Part shown: positions 1 through 6,581 of the stretch, piece by piece | Position numbering within the stretch: the stretch's first letter is position 1 | How the letters are laid out: the number at the start of each line of letters is the position of its first letter | Assembly (NCBI GenBank): GCA_009712615.1 | Contig: WASR01000355.1 | Coordinates: 1-7,854, forward strand | Length of the DNA stretch: 7,854 bases | Direction: 5' to 3' | From: Methanobacterium sp. | Lineage (GTDB): Archaea > Methanobacteriota > Methanobacteria > Methanobacteriales > Methanobacteriaceae | Notes under the pieces: generated by a model | What the model was told of the DNA's origin: nothing | Seen by the model: the letters and a program-made list of their open reading frames with translations, nothing else | The model's database searches: none | Made by a program: the position numbers and the translations under genes

Positions 1-147
1 ATTATAATTTCGAATTTAATTTGTTTTTAAACTTAAATATTGTATTATATTAATATTAAAACAATTTTATGTGAATATTTCGTTAAATTAAATTTTTTAT
101 ATCTAATTATTGAATTAAAATGCTATATCATGTGATTTACATTTTGG

Positions 148-170
148 ATATACATTCGATATGTATATAA
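148..170 (+). promoter_or_regulatory. Putative archaeal promoter (TATA box) of the first surface-protein gene
   Basis: TATATAA at 164-170 is a good archaeal TATA box. Transcription would be expected to start about 25 bases downstream, near 190-195, giving a leader of roughly 35-40 bases before the ribosome binding site and start. The box overlaps the right arm of an 8-bp perfect inverted repeat (ATATACAT at 148-155 and ATGTATAT at 161-168, 5-base spacer), which could be an operator. The surrounding DNA is very AT-rich, so some of this symmetry may be chance. Confidence 0.5.
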
Positions 171-214
171 GTACATTTTGACAGATTTCCTAATACTAAC
201 ATAACAATTGTTAA

Positions 215-224
215 AAAGGAGGGG
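215..224 (+). promoter_or_regulatory. Strong ribosome binding site that points to an ATT start
   Basis: AAAGGAGGGG is a near-ideal Shine-Dalgarno sequence. Seven bases after its GGAGG core lies ATT (230-232), in frame with the surface-protein gene. The first in-frame ATG, at 266, is 43 bases past the core, too far for this site. The only ATG nearer (252) is in another frame and hits TGA after four codons. No in-frame ATG, GTG or TTG exists between the upstream stop (TAA at 212-214) and 266. Confidence 0.7.
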
Positions 225-229
225 TAAAA

Positions 230-1666
230 ATTAAAAGTTTAGGTAAGAAAAATGCATCAATTCTGATGCTAATATTAAGTTTATTATTTTGTGTTTTTTT
301 AACAGGAACTGTGAGTGCAGCTACACCGTCAACAAATTTTACATGTAACGTTACAGCAGGAAACGCACCATTAAGCGTACAATTTAATGATACATCCAAG
401 AACACACCAACCCAATGGATATGGAATTTTGGTGATAACGCTACCTCAACTGAAGCGAATCCTACTCACACATACACCAAACCTGGATATTATAATGTTA
501 CTTTAAATGCAAGTAATGATGCGGGCTCAAATGTGCTAACTCTTACTAATTACATTAATGTGGAGTATACAGCACCTATAGCTAATTTTTCTGCGGATAA
601 AACTCAATGTTTGGTTCCATTGACAGTTTACTTTACTGACAACTCTGTAGGAGACATCACAAGTTACGCATGGGATTTCAACGAAGATGGTGTAATTGAC
701 AGCACACAAAAGAATCCAGTTTACATATATACCATACCAGGACTCTACACAGTTACAGAAACAGTATTTGGACCTGGGGGCGACAACACACTAAAAATCC
801 CTAATTATATTCTAGTACCGGATACCACACCACCTGTACCAAAATCGAACTTACCTGGAGGTCTCTACAACTCAAACACAACAGTTAAACTTTCTGCGGT
901 GGACAACAAGGATACAAACCCTATGATATTATACACTGTTAATGGAGTAGATCCAACCAGAAATTCAATTGATCCGGCTAAAAAAAGTTTACTTTACAAT
1001 AATGGTGTTATGATCAGCAACGAAGGGATAACTATCCTTAAATTCATAGCTGTAGATAACACTGGAAACGTTTCACCCATAATTACAGAAATCTTTAAGA
1101 TTGACAAAAAAGCACCGAATGCTATTGCAAATATCAAAACAGGAATATACAACACAAATAAACAAATAAAACTATCCATGAGTGAAAGTGGCTTAATATA
1201 CTACACAACCAATGGAACCAACCCTACAAAATACAGTAAACTGTACAAGGGACCAATAACCATAGCATCTACAACAAGCCTCAAATTCATGGCTGTAGAT
1301 CTTGCAGGGAATCAATCTCCATTATACAAAATGATCTACACAATTGACAAGACAGCTCCTAAGATAAAATCAACCAACCCTACTGTCAACACTAAACATA
1401 TGTCAATAAACTCAGCTGTCACCATCAAATTCACAGAACCAGTGTATAAAGGATATAACTACTCAAAAATATACATCAAGGATTTGACAACCGGAAAAAT
1501 TGCTCAGTCTACCGCAAAGATCTCAGGAAACAGTCTGATCATAAAAACCAAGTATAATCTACATAAAAACAGCAAATACGTAGTTTATTTACCAAAAAGA
1601 GCTTTGAAAGACGAAGTTGGAAACAATGCAGCCAGCTATACCTTGAGATACACTACCACGAAATAA
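230..1666 (+). CDS. Secreted PKD / chitobiase-C-terminal-like / Ig-like surface protein
   Basis: Predicted exported, modular cell-surface or secreted protein of 478 residues from the ATT codon at 230 (466 from the ATG at 266). The ATT start supplies a basic n-region (KSLGKK) before a hydrophobic core, and cleavage is likely after V-S-A near residue 30. A start at 266 would leave no positive charge there. Domains in order: PKD 1 about 31-113 (WIWNFGDN at 63-70); PKD 2 about 114-198, with a calcium-loop-like D-x-N-x-D-G-x-x-D inside WDFNEDGVID; two repeats like the chitobiase/beta-hexosaminidase C-terminal domain (about 199-293 and 295-374, each with an YT-x-NG-x-(D/N)PT strand and a KF(I/M)AVD-x-(T/A)GN turn); and a C-terminal Ig-like domain of the SbsA/Big_5 kind (about 375-478). 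No catalytic domain, C-terminal membrane anchor or pseudomurein-binding repeat is visible. Several N-x-S/T sites would fit archaeal N-glycosylation. The likely role is adhesion or envelope structure; the ligand is unknown. It has its own promoter and terminator. Confidence 0.88.
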   Translation: MKSLGKKNASILMLILSLLFCVFLTGTVSAATPSTNFTCNVTAGNAPLSVQFNDTSKNTPTQWIWNFGDNATSTEANPTHTYTKPGYYNVTLNASNDAGSNVLTLTNYINVEYTAPIANFSADKTQCLVPLTVYFTDNSVGDITSYAWDFNEDGVIDSTQKNPVYIYTIPGLYTVTETVFGPGGDNTLKIPNYILVPDTTPPVPKSNLPGGLYNSNTTVKLSAVDNKDTNPMILYTVNGVDPTRNSIDPAKKSLLYNNGVMISNEGITILKFIAVDNTGNVSPIITEIFKIDKKAPNAIANIKTGIYNTNKQIKLSMSESGLIYYTTNGTNPTKYSKLYKGPITIASTTSLKFMAVDLAGNQSPLYKMIYTIDKTAPKIKSTNPTVNTKHMSINSAVTIKFTEPVYKGYNYSKIYIKDLTTGKIAQSTAKISGNSLIIKTKYNLHKNSKYVVYLPKRALKDEVGNNAASYTLRYTTTK

Positions 1667-1676
1667 CTACATTATA

Positions 1677-1695
1677 ACTTTTTTTTATTTTTTTA
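1677..1695 (+). terminator. T-tract terminator after the first surface-protein gene
   Basis: A run of eight T, one A and seven T (1679-1694) begins 13 bases after the TAA stop. Oligo-T tracts without a strong hairpin are the usual intrinsic terminators of archaeal RNA polymerase. It separates this gene from the Hdr operon. Confidence 0.7.
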
Positions 1696-1710
1696 GTTTA
1701 ACACCAACTA

Positions 1711-1720
1711 TTTTTAATAA
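1711..1720 (+). promoter_or_regulatory. Possible TATA box for the hdrCBA operon
   Basis: TTTTTAATAA lies about 52-61 bases before the hdrC start and just after the T-tract terminator. Transcription would begin near 1740-1745, leaving a leader of about 30 bases. The match is only moderate in AT-rich DNA, but a promoter is needed between the terminator and hdrC, and this is the best candidate seen. Confidence 0.35.
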
Positions 1721-1771
1721 CATCAAATTAGAATTATGATTAAAAATCTTGAAAAATAGGAATATAAGAAA

Positions 1772-2395
1772 ATGGGGACTAATTACAAAATTTCAGAAAA
1801 AAGATTTGTAAGGAGGATAACACTCGATGGAAGAGATGAATCCTTAAAAGATTTGAGATTTAAAAAGAGCGGATTCAAAAAGTGTATACAGTGCGGAAGA
1901 TGTACTGGAAGCTGCCCAACAACAGTTATTCACAAGGAATTCAATCCAAGGGATATGATGCGTAGATTCATGTTTGAGGATATCCATTCAGATCATGTCA
2001 ATGAAATCATATGGAAATGTGGTCAATGTTACTCTTGCAGAGCAAGATGTCCAAGAAATTGTAAAGCAGGACTAGGAGTTATTGCGTTACAACATAAATC
2101 CTACGAAGATGGCAAAGCACCTAAAAACATAGTAGAAATAGGAGAAAAGATAAGAAGCAACCTTTACTCCAAGGGAGAAACAATTACTCCCGAAAGCTAT
2201 TACTTAAATCTGAAAGAAGAATTTGGGAAAAAAACTGCAGAAAGATGTTCTGATAACCCTACAAAACGAGAAAAACTTGGATTTAAGTCTGATGATGCCC
2301 GTGAAATTCCAATCCCTGAAGATGCACTCGATGAAGTGAGATACCTTATGAGATTAACAGGATTCAAGGAGACAAATGATGGATCAGAGAACTAA
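1772..2395 (+). CDS. hdrC: Heterodisulfide reductase subunit C-like protein (HdrC)
   Basis: Cytoplasmic iron-sulfur subunit of an Hdr complex, expected to pass electrons between HdrA and the HdrB active site through two [4Fe-4S] clusters. The 207 residues contain two ferredoxin motifs: C38-x2-C41-x2-C44-x3-C48-P and C83-x2-C86-x2-C89-x3-C93-P. As is common in HdrC, the binding motifs are complete and spaced by a helical linker. The N-terminal 30 residues and the charged C-terminal tail make it a little longer than a minimal HdrC. The start is the first ATG after an in-frame TAG at 1757; its Shine-Dalgarno (AGGAA, 1758-1762) is weak. The 3' end overlaps hdrB by 20 bases, which points to co-transcription and coupled translation. 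There are no membrane segments, so it is of the soluble HdrABC kind and not the HdrDE kind. The family is confident; whether it serves the housekeeping Hdr or a paralogous complex cannot be told from this gene alone. Confidence 0.9.
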   Translation: MGTNYKISEKRFVRRITLDGRDESLKDLRFKKSGFKKCIQCGRCTGSCPTTVIHKEFNPRDMMRRFMFEDIHSDHVNEIIWKCGQCYSCRARCPRNCKAGLGVIALQHKSYEDGKAPKNIVEIGEKIRSNLYSKGETITPESYYLNLKEEFGKKTAERCSDNPTKREKLGFKSDDAREIPIPEDALDEVRYLMRLTGFKETNDGSEN

Positions 2396-3299
2396 AACTG
2401 AAAGCCACTATTTGTTTAAAAGTTGTACAGCAGGTTCCATATATCCTGGAATAGAACTATCAACACAGTACGTGCTAGATGCCCTTAAATTAAATTGGGT
2501 TAACGATCCTAGACAGTCTTCATGCACAGGATCAGGGGTACACCTTGGAGTGGTGCCAATGGAAACCAACATGGCGCTCAATGCACGCAACTTATCTTTG
2601 GCAGGAGAAACTGATTCTGAAATCATTTGTATTTGTCCAATGTCCTACACAAATCTTAAACACTGTCAAAAACTAATTTCCAAGGATAACAAACTCGAAA
2701 ATAATTATAAAAAGATCATGGATGAAATTGGTCTAATTTACGATATAAAACCTGATGTGTACCATGTATCAGACCTTTTTCTGAAACATGAGGATGAAAT
2801 CGTAGAAAAAACCTGTGAATTTTCTTCAAATATTAAAGTGGCTACACATCACGGTTGTCATTACTCCAAATTCTTTTTTAAAGATGTTAGTTCAGGCACA
2901 TTTGAACATCCAACAGTGTTAGATGAAATACTTGTGAGTGTTGGGTTTGAAGTGGTGGGCTACGATGAACAATTTCTTTGTTGTGGTGGGGGTTTGCATC
3001 GTTACATGGCAGATAAGGAGTACTCTAAAAATACCTTCAAGGAAAAGTTCATAAGTCTTGCAAAGGTTAAACCTGATTTCATAGTTACTCAATGTCCAGG
3101 ATGTACTTTCAATATTGATTATCTACAGGAAAATGTACTTGAAGAATTGAAAATGGAAAACAGCATACCTGTGCTTAACATAGCCGAATTACTGGCCTTA
3201 TTACTGGGAGCACAACCAGAAACTATTGGTTTGGACATGCATGCAGTGGATCTAGAACCACTTCTTAAAAAACTAGGATTAAGGAGGGGAAATAAGTGA
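2376..3299 (+). CDS. hdrB: Heterodisulfide reductase subunit B-like protein with a degenerate first CCG motif
   Basis: In canonical Hdr this subunit reduces the CoM-S-S-CoB disulfide at two non-cubane [4Fe-4S] clusters, each held by a CCG motif of the form C-x31-39-CC-x35-36-CxxC. The protein has 307 residues. The second motif is complete: C161, C202-C203 (in LCCGGG), C240-P-G-C243. The first keeps the spacing but not the residues: C17, then S49-C50 where CC is expected, then C87-P-M-S90 where CxxC is expected. Two of five ligands are therefore serine. C85, two residues before C87, might substitute. The substrate may differ from CoM-S-S-CoB. It starts inside hdrC and ends on the first bases of hdrA. 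Two adjacent ATG codons (2376 and 2379) are possible; AAGGAGA at 2366-2372 sits 4 or 7 bases (from GGAG) before them, slightly favouring 2379. GlcF/LutA-type CCG proteins are alternatives, but the HdrC and HdrA neighbours settle the family. Confidence 0.88.
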   Translation: MMDQRTKTESHYLFKSCTAGSIYPGIELSTQYVLDALKLNWVNDPRQSSCTGSGVHLGVVPMETNMALNARNLSLAGETDSEIICICPMSYTNLKHCQKLISKDNKLENNYKKIMDEIGLIYDIKPDVYHVSDLFLKHEDEIVEKTCEFSSNIKVATHHGCHYSKFFFKDVSSGTFEHPTVLDEILVSVGFEVVGYDEQFLCCGGGLHRYMADKEYSKNTFKEKFISLAKVKPDFIVTQCPGCTFNIDYLQENVLEELKMENSIPVLNIAELLALLLGAQPETIGLDMHAVDLEPLLKKLGLRRGNK

Positions 3300-5611
3300 A
3301 ACCCGGAATTTTCATATGTTGCTGTGGAGACAACATTTCAGGCAAGATAGATCTTGAGAAACTAAAGCGATCTGTCAGCGAGGATGTAAAGTTCATTGAT
3401 GAAACTCCTTATCTCTGCTCTAATGAAGGAATGGAACACATTATTGCAAAGATAAAATCGGAAAAACCTGAAGGAATTGTTATCGCAGCTTGCAGTCCAA
3501 AGATGCACGAAAAACGCTTCAGGAGATGTGCTGAAAGGGCTGATTTGAACCAGTATATGATGGATGTTGCAAATATTCGGGAGCAATGTGCATGGGTTAA
3601 TAAAGACTCGAATCCAACAGTCCGGGCTATTGACATTGTAAACTCGTCGATCAATGCGGTTAGAAATTCTATTGGTCTTAAAAAAGTTCAATTACCCATA
3701 ACAAAATCTGCACTAATGGTTGGTGGAGGTATCTCTGGAATAACTGCGGCATTATCCCTTGCAAAACATGGAATACGTGTTTATTTAGTTGAAAAATCCG
3801 CCAGCATTGGTGGTAACATGGTCAAAATAGGTAAAGTATTCTCAGCAGACACACTGAGTGAAGAATGTGCCATGTGCTCATTGGGCCCATTGATAAGTGA
3901 AGTTGGAGAAAATCCCAACATAGAAGTGATTACCAATGCCGAGGTTTCTGGACTAAGCGGACACATGGGGAAATACTCAGTTAAGATACAAACCGATCCC
4001 GAGATGATTAACGGTGAAAAATGCACATCATGTGGGATATGTTCTGAAATCTGCAATATAGATGTCCTAGATGAATTTAATTTTAATTTAACATTTCGCA
4101 ATGCTGCTTACAAACCATTTCCAGGAGCTTTACCATCATCATATTCCATAGATTCAAATGCATGCATCAAGTGTGGAAAATGTGTTGAAGCCTGCCCCGC
4201 AGATGCCATAAATCTAGAATCAGTACCAAAGAACATTGAATTAAATGTAGGTGCAATTGTATTGGCAACAGGATACTCCGAATTAAATCCAGAGCAAATA
4301 GAAGAATTTGGATACAAAAAGATTGAAGGAGTCATTACCCAAATGGAACTTGCAAGGATACTTGCTGTTAATGGACCAACATCTGGGAAACTAATTTCAC
4401 CATTAACTGGGAAAAAACCCAAAAGCATCGTCATGATACAGTGTGTGGGTTCAAGAGACAGAAAGCCCGGATCAATTCCTCAATGTTCAACCATATGCTG
4501 TATGACTGCATTAAAACACTCTAATTACATCATAAACCATAGCAAGGGAACTGATATTTACATCTGTTACACGGACATGCGAACTTTAGGAACCTATGAG
4601 AATTATTACTTTGAAACACAAAAAAAAGGTGAAAAATCACTTAGATTCATAAGGGGGAAAGTTGCTCAGGTTAAAAAAGTAAATAATGAAAAGCTACTGG
4701 CTAGGGTTGAAGACACTTTAGGCGGCGGAGTAACAGATATAGAGGCAGATATGATAGTGTTATCATCAGCACTCCTGCCATCAGACACTATCTCAAGTGT
4801 TCAAGAAGCAACTGGAGTTGGTTTGACTGAAGAAAAATTTGTGAAGGAAAAAAATTCTAAGATGGACCCTACACAAACAACTATACCTGGAATATTTGTG
4901 TCTGGAACAGCTAAAGGTGCAATGGACATAACTGAATCAATTAACATGTCCAGATCAGCCGCGTCTAGAGTTTCTGAAATGTTAACACAGGAATTTATAG
5001 AGATTGAACCCAAATTTCCAGTGCTTAATCAGGGTGAGTGTAATCAATGTTTAAAATGTTTAGAACAATGTCCATCCAATGCAATCTACTTAGATGAATG
5101 TGTTGAAGTAGATCCAGTAGCTTGCACAGGATGTGGCTATTGTGTAGCCCAATGTGAAAGGCAAGCTTTGTCCCTTCCACTCTATTCGGATCAAGTAATA
5201 CAGGCAAGAATAGATGGTGTCCTAAAAATGGGAAATCCGAGCATCTTAACATTTCTAGATGAAAAAATAGCATATACTGCTGCAGACTCTATGGGATCCA
5301 ACAGACTCAACTATCCAAAAGATGTGCGCATAATCAAAATTCCATCAATTTTAAGGTTAGAAGTCAAACATTTACTTTATGGATTTAATAAGGGTGCTAA
5401 GGGAATATTCTTAGGGGATGGAACAGCAAATGCTTCAGATAAAATTATGGAAGAAAAATTAACTAAAAAAGTTCAAGAACTCATTGATGGAGTTTCAGCA
5501 GAAGGAATTGATCCTTCCAGAATTTACTATTATCAAGCTAATTTACCTCACTACAAAGGCCTTGCAAACAAATTAAAGGAATTCTCTAGCCTACTAGAGA
5601 AAATTGATTAA
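3296..5611 (+). CDS. hdrA: HdrA-like FAD/iron-sulfur subunit fused to a cysteine-free MvhD-like domain
   Basis: Flavin and iron-sulfur core subunit of an Hdr complex, where FAD can split electron pairs between a disulfide branch (HdrC/HdrB) and ferredoxin. The 771 residues show: an N-terminal domain with C8-C9-C10 and C41, C66; an FAD Rossmann motif (GGGISG, 143-148); CAMC at 191-194; an inserted ferredoxin (C243, C246, C249, C253 and C290, C293, C296, C300); the HdrA-specific cluster motif C383, C397, C401-C402 followed by K407; a second FAD-domain segment ending near 560; and a C-terminal ferredoxin (C582, C585, C588, C592 and C610, C613, C616, C620). From about 648 to 771 it continues as an MvhD/FlpD-like domain (ILTFL, NYPKDVRIIKIP, a KGAKGIFLGDG strand), but no cysteine occurs after C620, so no [2Fe-2S] site remains. 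Housekeeping HdrA of Methanobacteriales is shorter and has separate MvhD; fused forms such as Methanosarcina HdrA2 are known. The GTG start overlaps the hdrB stop (GTGA), with AAGGAGGGG upstream. Confidence 0.92.
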   Translation: MKPGIFICCCGDNISGKIDLEKLKRSVSEDVKFIDETPYLCSNEGMEHIIAKIKSEKPEGIVIAACSPKMHEKRFRRCAERADLNQYMMDVANIREQCAWVNKDSNPTVRAIDIVNSSINAVRNSIGLKKVQLPITKSALMVGGGISGITAALSLAKHGIRVYLVEKSASIGGNMVKIGKVFSADTLSEECAMCSLGPLISEVGENPNIEVITNAEVSGLSGHMGKYSVKIQTDPEMINGEKCTSCGICSEICNIDVLDEFNFNLTFRNAAYKPFPGALPSSYSIDSNACIKCGKCVEACPADAINLESVPKNIELNVGAIVLATGYSELNPEQIEEFGYKKIEGVITQMELARILAVNGPTSGKLISPLTGKKPKSIVMIQCVGSRDRKPGSIPQCSTICCMTALKHSNYIINHSKGTDIYICYTDMRTLGTYENYYFETQKKGEKSLRFIRGKVAQVKKVNNEKLLARVEDTLGGGVTDIEADMIVLSSALLPSDTISSVQEATGVGLTEEKFVKEKNSKMDPTQTTIPGIFVSGTAKGAMDITESINMSRSAASRVSEMLTQEFIEIEPKFPVLNQGECNQCLKCLEQCPSNAIYLDECVEVDPVACTGCGYCVAQCERQALSLPLYSDQVIQARIDGVLKMGNPSILTFLDEKIAYTAADSMGSNRLNYPKDVRIIKIPSILRLEVKHLLYGFNKGAKGIFLGDGTANASDKIMEEKLTKKVQELIDGVSAEGIDPSRIYYYQANLPHYKGLANKLKEFSSLLEKID

Positions 5612-5614
5612 AAT

Positions 5615-5634
5615 TACATAGTAAATGTATTTTT
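5615..5634 (+). terminator. Weak hairpin plus T-run after hdrA
   Basis: TACAT (5615-5619) and ATGTA (5625-5629) can form a 5-bp stem followed by five T. This could end or attenuate hdrCBA transcription before the next gene, 59 bases after the hdrA stop. The stem is short and AT-rich, so read-through is quite possible. Confidence 0.3.
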
Positions 5635-5670
5635 AAAGAAATATTTTAAAAAAAGAGGATTGATATCAAA

Positions 5671-6375
5671 ATGATATACGTGTGTTTAGACGATACTGAT
5701 AATTTGGAATCTCGAGGAACTGGTAAGTTGTCTCGAACAATAGCCAACGAACTTGCGAAAAATTATCCTGTTTACGGTGTTACAAGACATCAGCTTTACA
5801 AACATCCTGAAATACCTTACACATCCCATAATACCTGTTCAGTGATTCATATTGAAGCAGATGATGATATTGATGTTGAATATAGTGATAAAATTTTTGA
5901 GGCAGTTAAATTTGAAATGATGGAAGACTTCATCGATGGAAGCGACCCTGGACTCGCTGTTGCCCATGAAAATCAGATTAAACCTGCGCTTATTGCATTT
6001 GGTAATGATGCAAAGTACAAAATTCTCAACCAGAGGCTTGCAAGGGGATTGGCAAAAAATTTGGGCATCAGACTCGAAGGTCTTGGAGGAACAGAAGATG
6101 GAGTTATAGGGGCAATGGCAGGAATAGGTTTGGCACATACAAAAAATGACGGACGATTTTTGCTTGTGAAAAATAATAAACTGAAAGGTTCAAACACTGT
6201 GGAAAAAGTACTTAATTCTGGGGTTGATGCTGTTTACACCATTGATGGACGTTTGGTTACTGAAGGATTAATCATCAATGACAGCAAACTCACGAAACCA
6301 TGCCCAGTAAACGGGGAAGTGATCCTTTTTGTGGAGGAAGACAACGGTCTGTTGAAAGCTGTAAATCGAGGTTGA
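5671..6375 (+). CDS. Short stand-alone protein related to the N-terminal domains of TiaS
   Basis: Protein of 234 residues that resembles the N-terminal part of tRNA-Ile2 2-agmatinylcytidine synthetase (TiaS, COG1571), which in archaea uses ATP and agmatine to modify C34 of the CAU anticodon. Visible similarities are the opening acidic motif DDTD (7-10) followed by SRGTGKL, the P-E-I-P-Y-T-S-H-N stretch (46-54), the acidic DGSDPGLAV segment (89-97) and a glycine-rich GGTEDGVIGAMAGIGL element (139-154). Full TiaS is around 400 residues or more and carries OB-fold and zinc-ribbon domains for tRNA binding; these are absent, and the reading frame ends cleanly with no sign of truncation. It is thus a paralogue with unknown substrate, not TiaS itself. 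The start is the only suitable ATG, with GAGG at 5655-5658, a rather long 12 bases upstream. It lies 59 bases after hdrA on the same strand and may be co-transcribed or have its own AT-rich promoter (TATTTTTAAAG near 5628-5638). The family call is moderately sure; the function is not known. Confidence 0.72.
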   Translation: MIYVCLDDTDNLESRGTGKLSRTIANELAKNYPVYGVTRHQLYKHPEIPYTSHNTCSVIHIEADDDIDVEYSDKIFEAVKFEMMEDFIDGSDPGLAVAHENQIKPALIAFGNDAKYKILNQRLARGLAKNLGIRLEGLGGTEDGVIGAMAGIGLAHTKNDGRFLLVKNNKLKGSNTVEKVLNSGVDAVYTIDGRLVTEGLIINDSKLTKPCPVNGEVILFVEEDNGLLKAVNRG

Positions 6376-6545
6376 TAATTATTTGAATTTTTGAGATTTC
6401 GAAACATTTTATTAGAGTAAATCTTTTATTTTTTTGAATAGGCTTATAAATTATCGTTATTTGAATCTATTTATGTCTAATAATGATAGAATTGATTATA
6501 AATTCTTTTTATGCCCTTTATATCATGTTATTATATGCTTACTGC
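6376..6545. other. AT-rich intergenic stretch between the TiaS-like gene and the promoter of the second surface-protein gene
   Basis: Apart from the T-tract and the 6488-6510 stem noted above, no RNA gene or convincing coding region is seen. A perfect TTTCGAAA palindrome (6397-6404) resembles the half-sites that flank the next promoter (CTCGAAA at 6547, TTTCGAG at 6574), which may be a shared protein-binding motif or chance. Confidence 0.5.
6424..6435 (+). terminator. T-tract terminator after the TiaS-like gene
   Basis: TTTTATTTTTTT lies 49 bases past the stop codon and matches the oligo-T type of archaeal terminator. A second candidate follows at 6488-6510: AGAATT and AATTCT form a 6-bp stem with a 7-base loop, followed by four T. 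Confidence 0.5.
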
Positions 6546-6581
6546 ACTCGAAAACGATACGTATAAATATAAATTTCGAGT
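6546..6581 (+). promoter_or_regulatory. TATA promoter enclosed by an 8-bp inverted repeat
   Basis: TATAAATA (6562-6569) is a strong archaeal TATA box. It sits almost centrally between ACTCGAAA (6546-6553) and its perfect inverted copy TTTCGAGT (6574-6581), with 20 bases between the arms. Transcription should start near 6590. A dimeric regulator binding both arms would straddle the TBP/TFB site, so this is a candidate operator for the second surface-protein gene. Confidence 0.55.

Noticed and set aside
1..147. RNA gene or second promoter in the AT-rich start of the window
   Set aside because: No cloverleaf, stable stem or convincing promoter-gene pairing was seen; TATA-like strings are too common in this composition to call.
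3296..5611. QmoB identity for the HdrA-like protein
   Set aside because: QmoB also joins HdrA-like and MvhD-like parts, but Qmo complexes come with QmoA and a membrane QmoC. Here the neighbours are soluble HdrB and HdrC, and no membrane subunit is present.
5237..5611. The cysteine-free C-terminus of HdrA as a frameshifted or random extension
   Set aside because: The MvhD-like sequence pattern persists in one frame to a normal stop, so the Cys loss is by substitution and not by frameshift.
5671..6375. Full tRNA-Ile2 agmatinylcytidine synthetase (tiaS) call
   Set aside because: The protein is too short and lacks the OB-fold and zinc ribbon; only similarity to the N-terminal part can be supported.
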